A stretch of DNA of 64,000 nucleotides from SVTX01 sp045542075 (lineage in GTDB: Bacteria > Bacillota > Clostridia > Oscillospirales > CAG-272): positions 1 to 64,000 of the forward strand of contig JAZQKI010000023.1 in NCBI GenBank assembly GCA_045542075.1, written 5' to 3'. Each line of letters begins with the position of its first letter. The stretch's first letter is position 1. This document shows, one piece after another, positions 16,273 to 25,912 of this stretch. Made by a program: the position numbers and the translations under genes. The notes below the pieces were generated by a model. The model did not search any database. It was not told the DNA's origin and saw only the letters and a list, made by a program, of their open reading frames with translations.

Positions 16273-17694
16273 TCAGAATTGGAAGTAAATAAAGGGGTTG
16301 TAGCTATCTCCCGCGAGAGCCAGAAGCGACAGTATTATAAGCACGGCAGGGGCAAGTGCTGAAATTACAAGCTTTACCCGTCTTGCGCCGCTGTTTTTGT
16401 CAAGCAGCTTTGATACCCAAGGCACTATCGGTGTGCAGGCAAGCACGCATACTATAAGGAAGAATATATTTCCTACAAATTGACTCTTGACCTGCATATT
16501 GGAAAATGTGTTGCCGTTTCCGCAGAAAATACCCGCAACCGCATATCCAAAGTCCGAAAGACTTGTGAATTTGAAAAGCATCGTGCCAAAGAACACCACT
16601 ACAAGTGTATAAAGTGTTCTGGGTATTCTTGTGATCGCCGTAGGCTGTTTTTTGAATTTCAACACGAACTTTTCAAGCGCGAGGAACACAAAATAGAATA
16701 TTCCCCAAAGCACAAAATTCCACGACGCGCCGTGCCAGAAGCCCGTAAGCGCCCAGACTATGAAGAGATTGAGAATATGTCTCAAAACAGATACTCTGTT
16801 TCCGCCGAGCGGTATGTAAACGTAATCACGGAAGAATGAGGACAGCGACATGTGCCAACGCCGCCAGAAATCCGTCACTGAATGAGCCACGTACGGATAG
16901 TTAAAGTTTTCCTTATAGTGCAAGCCGACCATAAGACCCATGCCTATTGCCATATCCGAATACGCCGAGAAGTCAAGGTAGAGCTGAAGCGCATAAGCGA
17001 AAACACCCAAAATTATACCCAGCGAGGACTGATTTTCAAGACCGTCAAGCGCAAGCAAGCTGTCCGCTATAACCGCGCATCCGTTTGCAAGCACCGCTTT
17101 TTTTGCGAGTCCAACGGAAAATCTCGTAAAGCCCTGACTTATGCCCTCAAGCGTCATCTGCCTGTTTTCAAGCTCCTCGTTTACATCCGAATAGCGCACG
17201 ATGGGGCCCGCGATGCACTGATGAAACAGCGACGCGTAAAGCAAGAGCATCCAGTATTTTTTCTGCGCGCGTGTCTCTCCCCTATGCACGTCAATAACGT
17301 AGGAGATAAGCTGGAAGGTATAAAAGGAAATGCCTATGGGAAGAACTATTGAAGGCGCGGTCGCGTCAAGCCTGAACAGGCTGATAAAATTGCTTGCGAA
17401 AAATCCCGTGTACTTAAAGAATATCAGAAGCCCGAGACACACAAGCACCGTCACCCACGTGTGAGCGATACGGAGCTTTTTCTCGCGAGTGCGCTCAATT
17501 ATCCTCGCTCCAAGATAACAGATAAGAGTTTCAAGGCAGAGCAAAAGGCACAGGACGGGACCGCCCCATGCGTAAAATATCAGTGATGAAACCAAAAGCA
17601 CTATATTTTTCTGTTTCATCGTTCTTGCAAGGAGGTAAATTCCATAGCAGAGAACGAGGAAAACAAGAACAAAAAACATACTCGAAAATACCAT
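16273..17694 (-). CDS. MBOAT family O-acyltransferase (AlgI/DltB-like)
   Basis: A 473-residue polytopic membrane acyltransferase. Diagnostic stretches are FHQCIAGPIVRYSD (near 160), FWRRWHMSLSSFFRDYVYIPLGGNR (near 276-300) and LTGFWHGASWNFVLWG with the catalytic His321. Family members move acyl groups to alginate, teichoic acid or other wall glycans. The frame is open 30 codons further upstream, but the promoter at 17743-17771 lies inside that extension, so this ATG is the first usable start. It forms an operon with the DHHW gene. Confidence 0.93.
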   Translation of the reverse strand: MVFSSMFFVLVFLVLCYGIYLLARTMKQKNIVLLVSSLIFYAWGGPVLCLLLCLETLICYLGARIIERTREKKLRIAHTWVTVLVCLGLLIFFKYTGFFASNFISLFRLDATAPSIVLPIGISFYTFQLISYVIDVHRGETRAQKKYWMLLLYASLFHQCIAGPIVRYSDVNEELENRQMTLEGISQGFTRFSVGLAKKAVLANGCAVIADSLLALDGLENQSSLGIILGVFAYALQLYLDFSAYSDMAIGMGLMVGLHYKENFNYPYVAHSVTDFWRRWHMSLSSFFRDYVYIPLGGNRVSVLRHILNLFIVWALTGFWHGASWNFVLWGIFYFVFLALEKFVLKFKKQPTAITRIPRTLYTLVVVFFGTMLFKFTSLSDFGYAVAGIFCGNGNTFSNMQVKSQFVGNIFFLIVCVLACTPIVPWVSKLLDKNSGARRVKLVISALAPAVLIILSLLALAGDSYNPFIYFQF

Positions 17695-17742
17695 TATGCT
17701 CGCCCTGTCTGTCTTCAAATTAGGCAAATTCTGCCTGAGCTT

Positions 17743-17771
17743 ATTATACCATTTTCGCACGTTTTTTTCAA
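17743..17771 (-). promoter_or_regulatory. Promoter of the MBOAT-DHHW operon
   Basis: Reverse strand: TTGAAA (17766-17771), 17 bp, TATAAT (17743-17748). The transcript would begin about 40 nt before the MBOAT start. Confidence 0.85.
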
Positions 17772-17848
17772 GGGGAAACAGCAATTATTTTGGAAATTCA
17801 TGCAAACCAAAAAATTTCACCTTCAGGGCGAAAAATAACTTTAGCTTG

Positions 17849-17877
17849 TTGAAATGCGCACACTTTTGTGCTATAAT
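17849..17877 (+). promoter_or_regulatory. Promoter of proA
   Basis: TTGAAA (17849-17854), 17 bp, TATAAT (17872-17877), 28 bp before the start codon. Confidence 0.85.
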
Positions 17878-17905
17878 ATACCCATAATAACTCGGAGGTG
17901 CATAT

Positions 17906-19159
17906 ATGACAACTCACGAAGCTGTAAAGCAAATATGCGTTAAGGCTAAGGCGGCGTCAGTCGGCCTTGCGGCGCTCAACACAAAACAGAAAAACAGCAT
18001 ACTCGCGTCTATAAAAGCTCTGCTTTGGGACAACCGCGAGAGTATTATATCCGCAAACCAAAAGGACTTGTCCGCAGCGCAAACAAACGGCGTCCCTGCG
18101 CCTATGCTTGACAGATTGCTGCTCAATGAGCAGAGACTGCTCGGCATCTGCAGCTCTCTCGACTCCCTCATATCCCTCCCCGATCCCGTCGGCTCGGGCG
18201 AGGTGTTCACCACTGCAGGCGGACTTGAAATATGCTGTGAGCGAGTTCCTCTCGGCGTGGTCGCGATCATATACGAGGCTCGCCCCAACGTGACGGTCGA
18301 CGCGGCGGCTCTGTGTCTGAAAACAGGCAACGCGGTAGTCCTTCGCGGCGGACGTGAGGCGTCAAATACAAATATTGAGCTTGTCCGCATTATGAAAAAC
18401 GCGATCGAGCGCTGCGGCATCTCCCCCGACACGCTTGGTTTTGTTCAATCGGGTGAGGGGCATGAATCGGCAAACGCTCTTATGTCAATGCGTGGGCTTG
18501 TGGATGTGCTTATCCCCCGCGGAAGCGCAAGACTTATCCGTTCCGTCGTGGACAACGCAAAGGTCCCGGTCATTGAGACGGGCGCGGGAAACTGTCATTT
18601 GTATATTGACGAGAGCGCGGACACAGATATGGCGGTAAACGTAGCAGTAAACGCAAAATGCTCCCGCCCCGCAGTCTGTAACGCCATTGAAACTATGCTC
18701 GTTCATTCCTCAATAGCGGAGAAATTCCTCCCTGAATTTGCCAAAGCCGCACAAAGCTATTCGCTCGAGATACGCGGCTGCGAGCGCACGCGCAACATTC
18801 TCCCTACAGCTAAAGCCGCCACCGAGGAGGATTTTGAGACGGAATACTACGACCTCATTATCGCGGTCAAAATAGTTGACTCAGTGGACGAGGCGATAGC
18901 GCACATAAACAAATACAACACAGGTCACAGTGAGGCAATAATCACAAATTCGCAGTCAAACGCAAACAAATTCCGCAAATACGTTGACGCGGCGGCAGTA
19001 TATGTGAACGCCTCCACTCGCTTTACCGACGGCGGAGAGTTTGGATTTGGAGCAGAGATAGGCATATCCACGCAAAAGCTCCACGCCCGCGGACCTATGG
19101 GCCTTAAGGCTCTGACCACGCAGAAATATCTCATAAACGGCAACGGACAGATAAGATAA
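17906..19159 (+). CDS. proA: Glutamate-5-semialdehyde dehydrogenase (gamma-glutamyl phosphate reductase)
   Basis: A 417-residue NADPH enzyme of proline synthesis that reduces gamma-glutamyl phosphate to the semialdehyde. It is full length for ProA. Seen: YEARPNVTVDAAALCLKTGNAVVLRGG (about 123-149), LIPRGSARLIRSV (202-213), the active-site cysteine in ETGAGNCHLYID (Cys230), and the C-terminal FGFGAEIGISTQKLHARGP. GGAGGTG precedes the ATG. proB is not adjacent here, though usually it is, so glutamate 5-kinase must lie elsewhere. The next gene follows after 13 nt. Confidence 0.95.
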   Translation: MTTHEAVKQICVKAKAASVGLAALNTKQKNSILASIKALLWDNRESIISANQKDLSAAQTNGVPAPMLDRLLLNEQRLLGICSSLDSLISLPDPVGSGEVFTTAGGLEICCERVPLGVVAIIYEARPNVTVDAAALCLKTGNAVVLRGGREASNTNIELVRIMKNAIERCGISPDTLGFVQSGEGHESANALMSMRGLVDVLIPRGSARLIRSVVDNAKVPVIETGAGNCHLYIDESADTDMAVNVAVNAKCSRPAVCNAIETMLVHSSIAEKFLPEFAKAAQSYSLEIRGCERTRNILPTAKAATEEDFETEYYDLIIAVKIVDSVDEAIAHINKYNTGHSEAIITNSQSNANKFRKYVDAAAVYVNASTRFTDGGEFGFGAEIGISTQKLHARGPMGLKALTTQKYLINGNGQIR

Positions 19160-19172
19160 AGGCGGTAATTTT

Positions 19173-19721
19173 ATGAAACTACTAATAGCATCCGACATAC
19201 ACGGCGACGCGATATGCTGCCGAAAAATCCTTGATGAGGCAAACGCTCGCGGCGTTGACAAAATAGTATTGCTCGGCGATATCCTCTACCACGGCCCGAG
19301 AAATGACCTGCCCGAAGGCTATGCTCCGAAAAAGGTTATTGAAATGCTCAATCAGAATTCCAAAAAGCTCTTGTGCATCAAGGGAAACTGCGAGGCAGAG
19401 GTTGATGGGATGGTGCTTGATTTTCCCATTCTTTCCGACTTCGGTTGGATATACGACGCCGAGAAAAACATATCCATGTATCTCTCCCACGGGCACAAAT
19501 ATAATCCCGAAAACCTCCCTCCTCTGCCCGAAAATACAGTCCTTCTTTACGGCCACACGCACCTCTATGGCTTTTGTGAGCGCGATGGCATTCTCTGTCT
19601 CAATCCCGGCTCGGTAAGTCTGCCAAAGGGAGGCAATCCAAAATCTTATGCGATCTATGAAAACGGAGAGTTTTGCATATTCTCGCTTGATGGCGCACTC
19701 ATTGATATCCAAAAGCTATAA
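19173..19721 (+). CDS. yfcE: YfcE family phosphodiesterase
   Basis: A 182-residue cytosolic metallophosphoesterase. Metal-binding motifs appear in order: SDIHGD (8-13), LLGDILYHGPRND, KGNCEAEVDG, SHGHKYN and YGHTHLYG. The length and the GPRN segment match YfcE, which hydrolyses phosphodiesters in vitro; the natural substrate is not known. It starts 13 nt after proA with AAAGGCGG as RBS, so it is probably co-transcribed, but no metabolic link is evident. Confidence 0.88.
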   Translation: MKLLIASDIHGDAICCRKILDEANARGVDKIVLLGDILYHGPRNDLPEGYAPKKVIEMLNQNSKKLLCIKGNCEAEVDGMVLDFPILSDFGWIYDAEKNISMYLSHGHKYNPENLPPLPENTVLLYGHTHLYGFCERDGILCLNPGSVSLPKGGNPKSYAIYENGEFCIFSLDGALIDIQKL

Positions 19722-19750
19722 AAAATTTAGGGTTTATCCCTGTTGCCCTA

Positions 19751-19779
19751 TTGACAATTTTTTTCTGCCGTGATATAAT
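19751..19779 (+). promoter_or_regulatory. Promoter of efp
   Basis: TTGACA (19751-19756), 17 bp, TATAAT (19774-19779). Confidence 0.93.
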
Positions 19780-19834
19780 GAAATGTAAATATATATGTAA
19801 AAACACAAGTATCTAATTTTGGAGGTATAAAACA

Positions 19835-20392
19835 ATGGTAGTAGCCGGCGATTTTAAGAATGGCATTACATTTGAAATGGAAGGTAACGTATTCCAGGTT
19901 ATCGAGTTCCAGCACGTTAAGCCCGGTAAGGGTGCCGCTTTCGTTCGTACGAAGCTTAAGAACGTAATCACAGGTGCGGTTGTTGAAAAGACATTCAGCC
20001 CCACAGACAAGTATGAAAACGCATATATCGAAAGAAAGGACATGCAGTACTCCTACACTGACGGTGACCTTTACTACTTCATGGATATGGAGACCTTCGA
20101 TATGCTTCCCCTTAACAGAGACAAGCTCGGCGATGCTTTCAAGTTCGTTAAGGAAGAAATGATGTGCAAGATCATCTCCTACAAGGGCAACGTATTCGGA
20201 GTTGAGCCTCCCACATTCGTTGAGCTTGAGGTTACAGAGACAGACCCCGGCTTTGCAGGCAACACAGCTACAAACACACTTAAGCCCGCAACTCTTGAGA
20301 CAGGCGCAGTAATCAAGGTTCCGCTCTTCATCAACGTTGGTGACGTTCTCAAGATCGATACCCGCGACGGTCAGTATCTCTCCAGAGCTTAA
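19835..20392 (+). CDS. efp: Elongation factor P
   Basis: A 185-residue, three-domain translation factor that rescues ribosomes stalled at polyproline. The loop HVKPGKGAAF places the usual modification lysine at Lys32. The C-terminal GDVLKIDTRDGQYLSRA matches the EF-P signature. GGAGG precedes the ATG. Codon choice (GTT, AAG, CTT, TAC) is more biased than in neighbours, as expected for a highly expressed gene. No epmA or epmB gene is nearby. Confidence 0.97.
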   Translation: MVVAGDFKNGITFEMEGNVFQVIEFQHVKPGKGAAFVRTKLKNVITGAVVEKTFSPTDKYENAYIERKDMQYSYTDGDLYYFMDMETFDMLPLNRDKLGDAFKFVKEEMMCKIISYKGNVFGVEPPTFVELEVTETDPGFAGNTATNTLKPATLETGAVIKVPLFINVGDVLKIDTRDGQYLSRA

Positions 20393-20419
20393 TTTTAGGC
20401 AAATAAAAGCTGAAAAACT

Positions 20420-20454
20420 CGGGAAATCCAATTTATATGCGGATTTCCCGTTTT
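20420..20454 (+). terminator. Probable weak terminator after efp
   Basis: Stem CGGGAAATCC/GGATTTCCCG with an 11-nt loop and only four T residues, so read-through into the next gene is likely. Confidence 0.65.
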
Positions 20455-20482
20455 CAAAATAAAAAAAGGAAGGTATAAAAAA

Positions 20483-20959
20483 ATGACACTTACAGAAAGA
20501 TGCGCTTATATAAAGGGTCTTGCAGAGGGTCTTGATCTTGATAAGAAGGACACTGCTGAAGCAAAACTCATCAAGGCTTTAATTGAGCTTTGCACGGAAA
20601 TGGCAGAGGAGATCGACGACGTTGAGTACGATATCGCTGAGCTTGCGGATTACTGCGAGGAGCTTGATGAGGATCTTGGCGACGTTGAGGAGGTTCTTCT
20701 CGACCTCGACGACGAGGATGACGATTGGGACGAGTGCGACGGCGACTGCGAGAGCTGCGACCTCTGCGACGAGTGCGAGGATTGCGACGACTGCGAGCTT
20801 TACGAGGACGAGGAATACTACGAGATAGTTTGCCCCTCCTGCGGCGAGACTGTTTGCTTTGACGACTCCGTAAACGCTGAGGAGCTTATGTGCCCCGCTT
20901 GCGGCGCAACTCTTGGCTGCATCGTTGAGGACGACGACGTAACACCCGTTGAGGAATAA
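20483..20959 (+). CDS. CD1247-type acidic zinc-ribbon protein
   Basis: 158 residues. The N-terminal TLTERCAYIKGLAEGLDLD matches the CD1247 N-terminal domain of clostridial small proteins of unknown function. Residues 38-85 are a very acidic, probably helical segment. Residues 83-104 are an unusual Cys/Asp run with repeated CxxC pairs. The C-terminal part (CPSCGETVCF ... CPACGATLGC) is a zinc-ribbon pair. It may sequester metal or bind a nucleic-acid machine; I cannot tell which. It follows efp, with a weak terminator between. Confidence 0.75.
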   Translation: MTLTERCAYIKGLAEGLDLDKKDTAEAKLIKALIELCTEMAEEIDDVEYDIAELADYCEELDEDLGDVEEVLLDLDDEDDDWDECDGDCESCDLCDECEDCDDCELYEDEEYYEIVCPSCGETVCFDDSVNAEELMCPACGATLGCIVEDDDVTPVEE

Positions 20960-20976
20960 GATTTAAGAAGATAAGA

Positions 20977-21032
20977 TGCGGGGGAACTTTTTTGAAAAAA
21001 AGATTCCCCCGCACCCCTTCAAAAAACCTTCG
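20977..21032 (-). repeat. Dispersed hairpin repeat, copy 1
   Basis: TGCGGGGGAA...TTCCCCCGCA hairpin (20977-21013) with the shared flank that reads GAAGGGGTG on the reverse strand. It is the same family as 30657-30784, 33189-33244 and 48459-48513. Confidence 0.75.
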
Positions 21033-21056
21033 CGGAAAATTTATTTTGGGTAATAT

Positions 21057-21105
21057 AAAAGCCCTCTTGTGTGAGCAACCTGTTCATGCAAGAGGGCTTT
21101 TTTTT
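21057..21105 (+). terminator. Terminator after the acidic zinc-ribbon gene
   Basis: Stem AAAAGCCCTCTTG/CAAGAGGGCTTTT, 19-nt loop, eight T residues from 21098. Confidence 0.9.
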
Positions 21106-21117
21106 GTATTATATTGT

Positions 21118-21147
21118 TAAAAAAGCACGCGCCCGAAGGCGCGTGCT
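21118..21147 (-). terminator. Terminator of the large lipoprotein gene
   Basis: Perfect 10-bp stem AGCACGCGCC/GGCGCGTGCT with CGAA loop, and a T-run on the reverse strand (A-run at 21118-21124). Confidence 0.92.
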
Positions 21148-21165
21148 AAATTGTAAATAATCAAA

Positions 21166-24100
21166 TTACTTAAGAATGGTTACATCAATGCTTGCAACTC
21201 TTATCTGAGCACCTACTGCATCAATCTTGATGTACTTATATCCAAGTGTTTCATCAACATCAAGAGTGTAATCAAGATAGGAGGTGGATGTTGTTGCAAC
21301 TTTCGAAATGAGAGTCCATGTTACACCGTCAGTAGAACCATAAACCTCAAGGGTTGCCTTCTTATAACCCATATTGAACTTAAGCTCCGAAACAACACCT
21401 GTAGAGGTAATTACAGCGTAGCCATTATTGCTGCTGCTATCGTATATACGAAGCTGGGTATTGAAATGACAACCTTCATTATGCGTGCTTACCGAAATGT
21501 CTTCGCCAAATGTCTTTGTTTCATCAACATACTGGGTTCCGGATACTGTGCTAAAATCAACCTTGATTGTTTCCTGTCCAGCAACGGGCTCTTTGCTTCC
21601 GCATACTGTGCAAACGCCACCTTCGTATGTGTGATTATCACCATGAACAACATCAATTACCGCAGTTGCGCCCTGGGCAATCTGCTTATCACCGTTGTAG
21701 GAACCTACAACGCCCTTAATGGTAATAGTATCTCCAAGACCAACCTGAGTGCCAAGTCTGAAAACATAAATTGTATTGCCGTTTTCATCCTTAATTGTAA
21801 CCGACATATTTTTATATTTCGTGTTCCAAGCTTCTGTGCTAATTACAACACCGGTAATCTGAACCTTTGCTCCGTCAGCCTTTGCAAGAGCCTCGGGAAT
21901 TGTTACTACAAAGTAGTGATTGGGGTCGATTGCGCCACATACTGTGCAAATACCTGTGTCATAGTCATGAGTGATTGTACGGGTTTTTCCGCAATCGCAC
22001 TTTGTGTCACAAGCGTTTTCCCACAGGTGAGGAGCTACGCGACCTGCATCACACTCGTCACACTTCTCATCACATTCGTCGCTGTAAACGTGATCGGAGG
22101 GTGTACGTGTGTAGAAGCAAACGTTACATACGGGGTCACAGTTGTTATCGTATGTATGCTCCTGACATACAGGAAGGCCGTTGCCTTCCTTTATGTCATT
22201 GAGCTTCTTCTCAGCATTTGTACCGATCTGAGCAATGTATGCAAGGTTCTCTGCGCCTGCAACGGAGATCTCTCTGCGAGCCTCGTTGAGGTATGTCGCC
22301 ATAATAGCGAGAACTTCTTCATCGGAAACGCCGTTGATGGTCTCAACGTATGCGTTGTAAACCTTCAATGCAGCCTCATACTTAGTAACGTAAAGCTCAG
22401 AGTTAGCTGCTGTTACCTTTGCAAGCTCTTCCTCAGAGATGCAATTTCTGTTGCCATCGTTATCTGTGTTGAACTTAGCGATTGCATCAGTGATATCCTT
22501 AACTGCTGCAACATATGCGTCCTTAGCATCTACATCTGCAAAGTAAGGAGCTGCGATATCATCGCCCATTGTAGGAATTACAAGAGCATTGATAAGATTC
22601 TTAATGTTTTCAACCTGTGCTGCGAGGTCAACAAGCTTATCCTCAGCTGCAACGAGTGCTGTATCGTCGATAGCTACTGCCTTGCCAAACTCTGCTACGA
22701 AATCAATTGCGTTTTCAGCAACTGTCTGCTCCCAAGCCTCAACTGCTTCTCTGAGAGCCTTAACTGCTGCAGCAGAATCTGTTGTAACAAATCCGAGCTC
22801 ATTGATAGCTGCCTGGAGCTCATCAGCCTCAGCTGCGAGCTGCTCAACGAGAGCCTTGCGATTTGCCTTGAGCTCTGCGAGCTTGTTCTCAAGTACTACG
22901 AGGTCTGCCTCATCGTCTGCTGTACCAACGTTTGCAACATTGTAATCAGCAGCGGTTGTACCGTACTTTGTGAACCACTCTCTTACTGCTGTAAGAGCTG
23001 TCTCTGTCCACTTAATGTTGTCAACCGTAAGATCCTGATAGTGGTCTGTATTGCAATCAGCCCAAGCTTCCTGCGCACCCTTTACGTATGCGTCATACTC
23101 AGTCTGGATTGTGGAAAGAACTGTGTTAAGGTTCTCGTTAGTGTATTCGCCGTTGGAAACGTAAGCGATAATGAAGCCTACACCGTCAGCGTCGGTTGCG
23201 TTCTGCTCCCAAGTTCTGTAAGCAGCCCATGCAGCCTCTATTTCCTTGATCAATCCGAAGCTGTAGCCGTTCTGCTCAACGTTAGCATTGATCTTCTTTA
23301 TGTCTTCAATAACCTCTGTAGCCAATCCTACGAGATGAGCGATCTTAGCCTCAAATGCTGCCTTGATCTCGTTGTACTTAGCCTCGTTGATGAGAGCTCT
23401 GATAGTGTTGTATGCTTCAGCGTTTGCTTCTTCAGAGAATCCAAGCTTATCAAGTCTCTCTACCCAAGCGGTAGCTGTTGTGTTGTACTTGTCAAGAACT
23501 ACGTACTCAGCGTTTACACCCTCAATGGTTGTAAATGCGTCGTTAACAAGAATGTTTGCAACGTCGCCTGCCTCAGCTACGAGAGCCGTGAGCTCAGCGT
23601 ACTGTGCCTCAACCTTAACGAATGCGGTCTCTGCTGCTACGAGAGCTGCAACGACTTCGCTATCACCGTGAAGTGCCTCAGCATAGTTGCGGTTGTCGAT
23701 CAAAGCGAGGTACTCTGCTCTGATATCAGCGATGTTGGTTGTGCCTGCTGTAACCTCAGCGTAGATAGCTGCGAGGTTATCTATATAGCCGTTCATCTTA
23801 GCTGTGATCTGTGCAGCGTAGATGTCAACGCACTTTGCATAGTATGTAGCATATGTTTCAGCTACGAGAGCTTCGAGAGCTGCTACTGTTGCATCGTCCT
23901 TAACGTCAGCGATCTTGGACGCACCTGTAGCGATAAGCTCTTCTGCTGCACCAAGTGTAGCTGCATCTGTTGCTGCCTCAGTGCTTGCCTTAGCAAGACC
24001 CATGTATGTCTCAACGATGGATGCGCTTACCTTAACAGCCTTTGCAACGAGATCCTCTGTTTCACCACCGAGGTTCTTGATTACGTTGATTCTGCATTCC

Positions 24101-25803
24101 TCGCTGATAGCAACAGCGTTAACCTTGTCCTTAGCCATTGTAGAGTTGTTGCGGATGGTGTCTACTGCAGAACCTCTTACAACTGCCTCTGTAAGATCAA
24201 GAACTCTGTGTGCTACGAGTCTGAGAAGCTCGATGTGAGCTGCGTTGAACGCTGCTTCTTCTTCAGCTGCGAAAGGAATATCTTCGTCAGCGATGTACGC
24301 GTCGATAACCTTCTTTACTTCTGCGATAGCTGCGTCATTTGCCTCAGCTGCTGTGGTATCCTCAGCTGCTGCGATATTTGTCTTAATTGCTTCAACAGCC
24401 GCGTTAAGAACCGCGATTCTCTCTGCGTTGTATGTCTTGCAATCTGCATCGTACTTGTCGGAAAGATCAACTACTGCACCGTCAACGAGCATTGTGTCGG
24501 TATTAACGGTTGCAAGGTAAGCTCTAACCTCATCAAGGATAGCTCTTACTGCAGCAAGATCTGTATCTTCCTTAGCAAGCTCTGCCTCAGCAGCAACGAG
24601 CTTGTCGTAAGCTGCCTTGTGGCCCTCGTTGGTGGAGTTGATAGCAGCGTTAACTACCTCGAAGAAATCCTTCTTAATTGTATCAACTTCATCAGTTGTG
24701 AGTGCTCTGCCGAGAAGGATCTGAGCAAGACCGTATGCCTCGCTTACAGTTGCCTTAACCTCAGCGGTTGCGTTGTAATCAACGCTAAGCTCTACCCATG
24801 TGTTGTATGTAGCGAAGATCTCGCTCCATGCCTTGTCAACAGCCTCGGTTGCTGCGTTGTAATCATTAACCATCTGCTGAAGAACTGCGATCTTGTCAGC
24901 GAGTCCGGCATCAACGCCCTTAAGCTCGTCAAGGGTGGAGTTGATAAGGTCGATAGCTGCCTGAGCGCTCTCGATAGCCATCTCTGCCATATCGATATCC
25001 CATGCATTGCTGTCGATAAGCGCCTGGAGAGCTGCGTCTGAAAGCTCAACAACTTCAATAACAGCCTGAGTAGCGTCTGTGATTGCCTGCTCGAGCTCAG
25101 CCTTGTTAGCTGCGTTAGCATCTGCAAGCTCACCCTTAGCGATTGTCAATGCGTTTTCAAGAGCTACGAGAGACTCTGTGAGATCCTTCTTGTCAGCTGC
25201 GATGTCAGCCTTAAGATCTGCTACTGCAGAGTTTACGTACTCTGTGAGCTTCGAGATGTCTGCCTTAAGCAATGCAACAGCTGCCTCAAGCTCTGCCTTT
25301 GCTGCTGCAAGGGAAGACTCAAGAGCTGCCTTATCAGCAGCGCCTGCTGCCTTAAGAGCTGCTTCTGCATTCTCGATAGCTGCGTTAAGAGCTGCAACCT
25401 CAGCATTGATCTTTGCATCATTTGCTGTGATCTTGTCGCTAAGCTCCTTCTTAGTTGCATCAAGACTTGCTCTTACTGCGTTGATGGCATCATTGAGAGC
25501 CTTCTCTGCAGCTGCAAGGCTTGCTTCTGTAGCCGCGCCTGCGTCCTTTGCTGCCTTGACAGCTGCGTTTACAGCAGCGATCTCAGCCGCGCAGTCAGCC
25601 TCGTTTGCGGCGATCTTCGCTTCAAGAGCCTTAACAGCATCCTCAAGCGCCTTCGCGGCATCAGCCTTGTTAGCGGAAACCTCATCCTTTGTTGTGCCGA
25701 GGTCCGCGGCAACATCGTCAACCTTACAGCCTGTCAAGCAGAATGCAAGAGCAAGCACGAGGGCAACGATGACCACCGAAATTTTCGCGAAATTACGGTT
25801 CAT
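21166..25803 (-). CDS. Giant helical surface lipoprotein with Cys-rich and beta domains
   Basis: 1545 residues. The signal peptide ends in lipobox CLTGC (Cys26). Residues 30-275 or so are an Ala/Glu/Lys-rich heptad pattern typical of a long coiled coil. Residues 275-1200 stay mostly helical. At 1210-1290 lie HTYDNNCDPVCNVC-type Cys/His repeats like those of many clostridial exported proteins. At 1296-1390 there is an OB-like beta domain (VQITGVVIS ... DTITIKGVVGSY), then another HTYEGGVCTVCG, and a C-terminal beta-sandwich-like domain (1405-1545) possibly binding carbohydrate. A stalk presenting ligand-binding heads is inferred. GGAGG fits this ATG, not the ATG 12 nt upstream. Confidence 0.82.
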   Translation of the reverse strand: MNRNFAKISVVIVALVLALAFCLTGCKVDDVAADLGTTKDEVSANKADAAKALEDAVKALEAKIAANEADCAAEIAAVNAAVKAAKDAGAATEASLAAAEKALNDAINAVRASLDATKKELSDKITANDAKINAEVAALNAAIENAEAALKAAGAADKAALESSLAAAKAELEAAVALLKADISKLTEYVNSAVADLKADIAADKKDLTESLVALENALTIAKGELADANAANKAELEQAITDATQAVIEVVELSDAALQALIDSNAWDIDMAEMAIESAQAAIDLINSTLDELKGVDAGLADKIAVLQQMVNDYNAATEAVDKAWSEIFATYNTWVELSVDYNATAEVKATVSEAYGLAQILLGRALTTDEVDTIKKDFFEVVNAAINSTNEGHKAAYDKLVAAEAELAKEDTDLAAVRAILDEVRAYLATVNTDTMLVDGAVVDLSDKYDADCKTYNAERIAVLNAAVEAIKTNIAAAEDTTAAEANDAAIAEVKKVIDAYIADEDIPFAAEEEAAFNAAHIELLRLVAHRVLDLTEAVVRGSAVDTIRNNSTMAKDKVNAVAISEECRINVIKNLGGETEDLVAKAVKVSASIVETYMGLAKASTEAATDAATLGAAEELIATGASKIADVKDDATVAALEALVAETYATYYAKCVDIYAAQITAKMNGYIDNLAAIYAEVTAGTTNIADIRAEYLALIDNRNYAEALHGDSEVVAALVAAETAFVKVEAQYAELTALVAEAGDVANILVNDAFTTIEGVNAEYVVLDKYNTTATAWVERLDKLGFSEEANAEAYNTIRALINEAKYNEIKAAFEAKIAHLVGLATEVIEDIKKINANVEQNGYSFGLIKEIEAAWAAYRTWEQNATDADGVGFIIAYVSNGEYTNENLNTVLSTIQTEYDAYVKGAQEAWADCNTDHYQDLTVDNIKWTETALTAVREWFTKYGTTAADYNVANVGTADDEADLVVLENKLAELKANRKALVEQLAAEADELQAAINELGFVTTDSAAAVKALREAVEAWEQTVAENAIDFVAEFGKAVAIDDTALVAAEDKLVDLAAQVENIKNLINALVIPTMGDDIAAPYFADVDAKDAYVAAVKDITDAIAKFNTDNDGNRNCISEEELAKVTAANSELYVTKYEAALKVYNAYVETINGVSDEEVLAIMATYLNEARREISVAGAENLAYIAQIGTNAEKKLNDIKEGNGLPVCQEHTYDNNCDPVCNVCFYTRTPSDHVYSDECDEKCDECDAGRVAPHLWENACDTKCDCGKTRTITHDYDTGICTVCGAIDPNHYFVVTIPEALAKADGAKVQITGVVISTEAWNTKYKNMSVTIKDENGNTIYVFRLGTQVGLGDTITIKGVVGSYNGDKQIAQGATAVIDVVHGDNHTYEGGVCTVCGSKEPVAGQETIKVDFSTVSGTQYVDETKTFGEDISVSTHNEGCHFNTQLRIYDSSSNNGYAVITSTGVVSELKFNMGYKKATLEVYGSTDGVTWTLISKVATTSTSYLDYTLDVDETLGYKYIKIDAVGAQIRVASIDVTILK

Positions 25804-25912
25804 AAATACCTCCATGTTTTTGTTTTTCGTTTTTCAAAAAACATTATTTTTTTCAAGTCATCTCTAAAATAGGGACAGTTAGCCCACTTTGAGAGATTTT
25901 ACCTTATTTACA

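Noticed and set aside
16273..17784. Longer 503-codon start for the MBOAT gene
   Set aside because: That start lies upstream of the promoter for the transcript.
21466..25041. A 1191-codon open frame on the forward strand opposite the large lipoprotein gene
   Set aside because: It is a shadow of the Ala/Glu-rich reverse gene: Cys/Ser/Val-rich nonsense composition, no start signal, no known domain.
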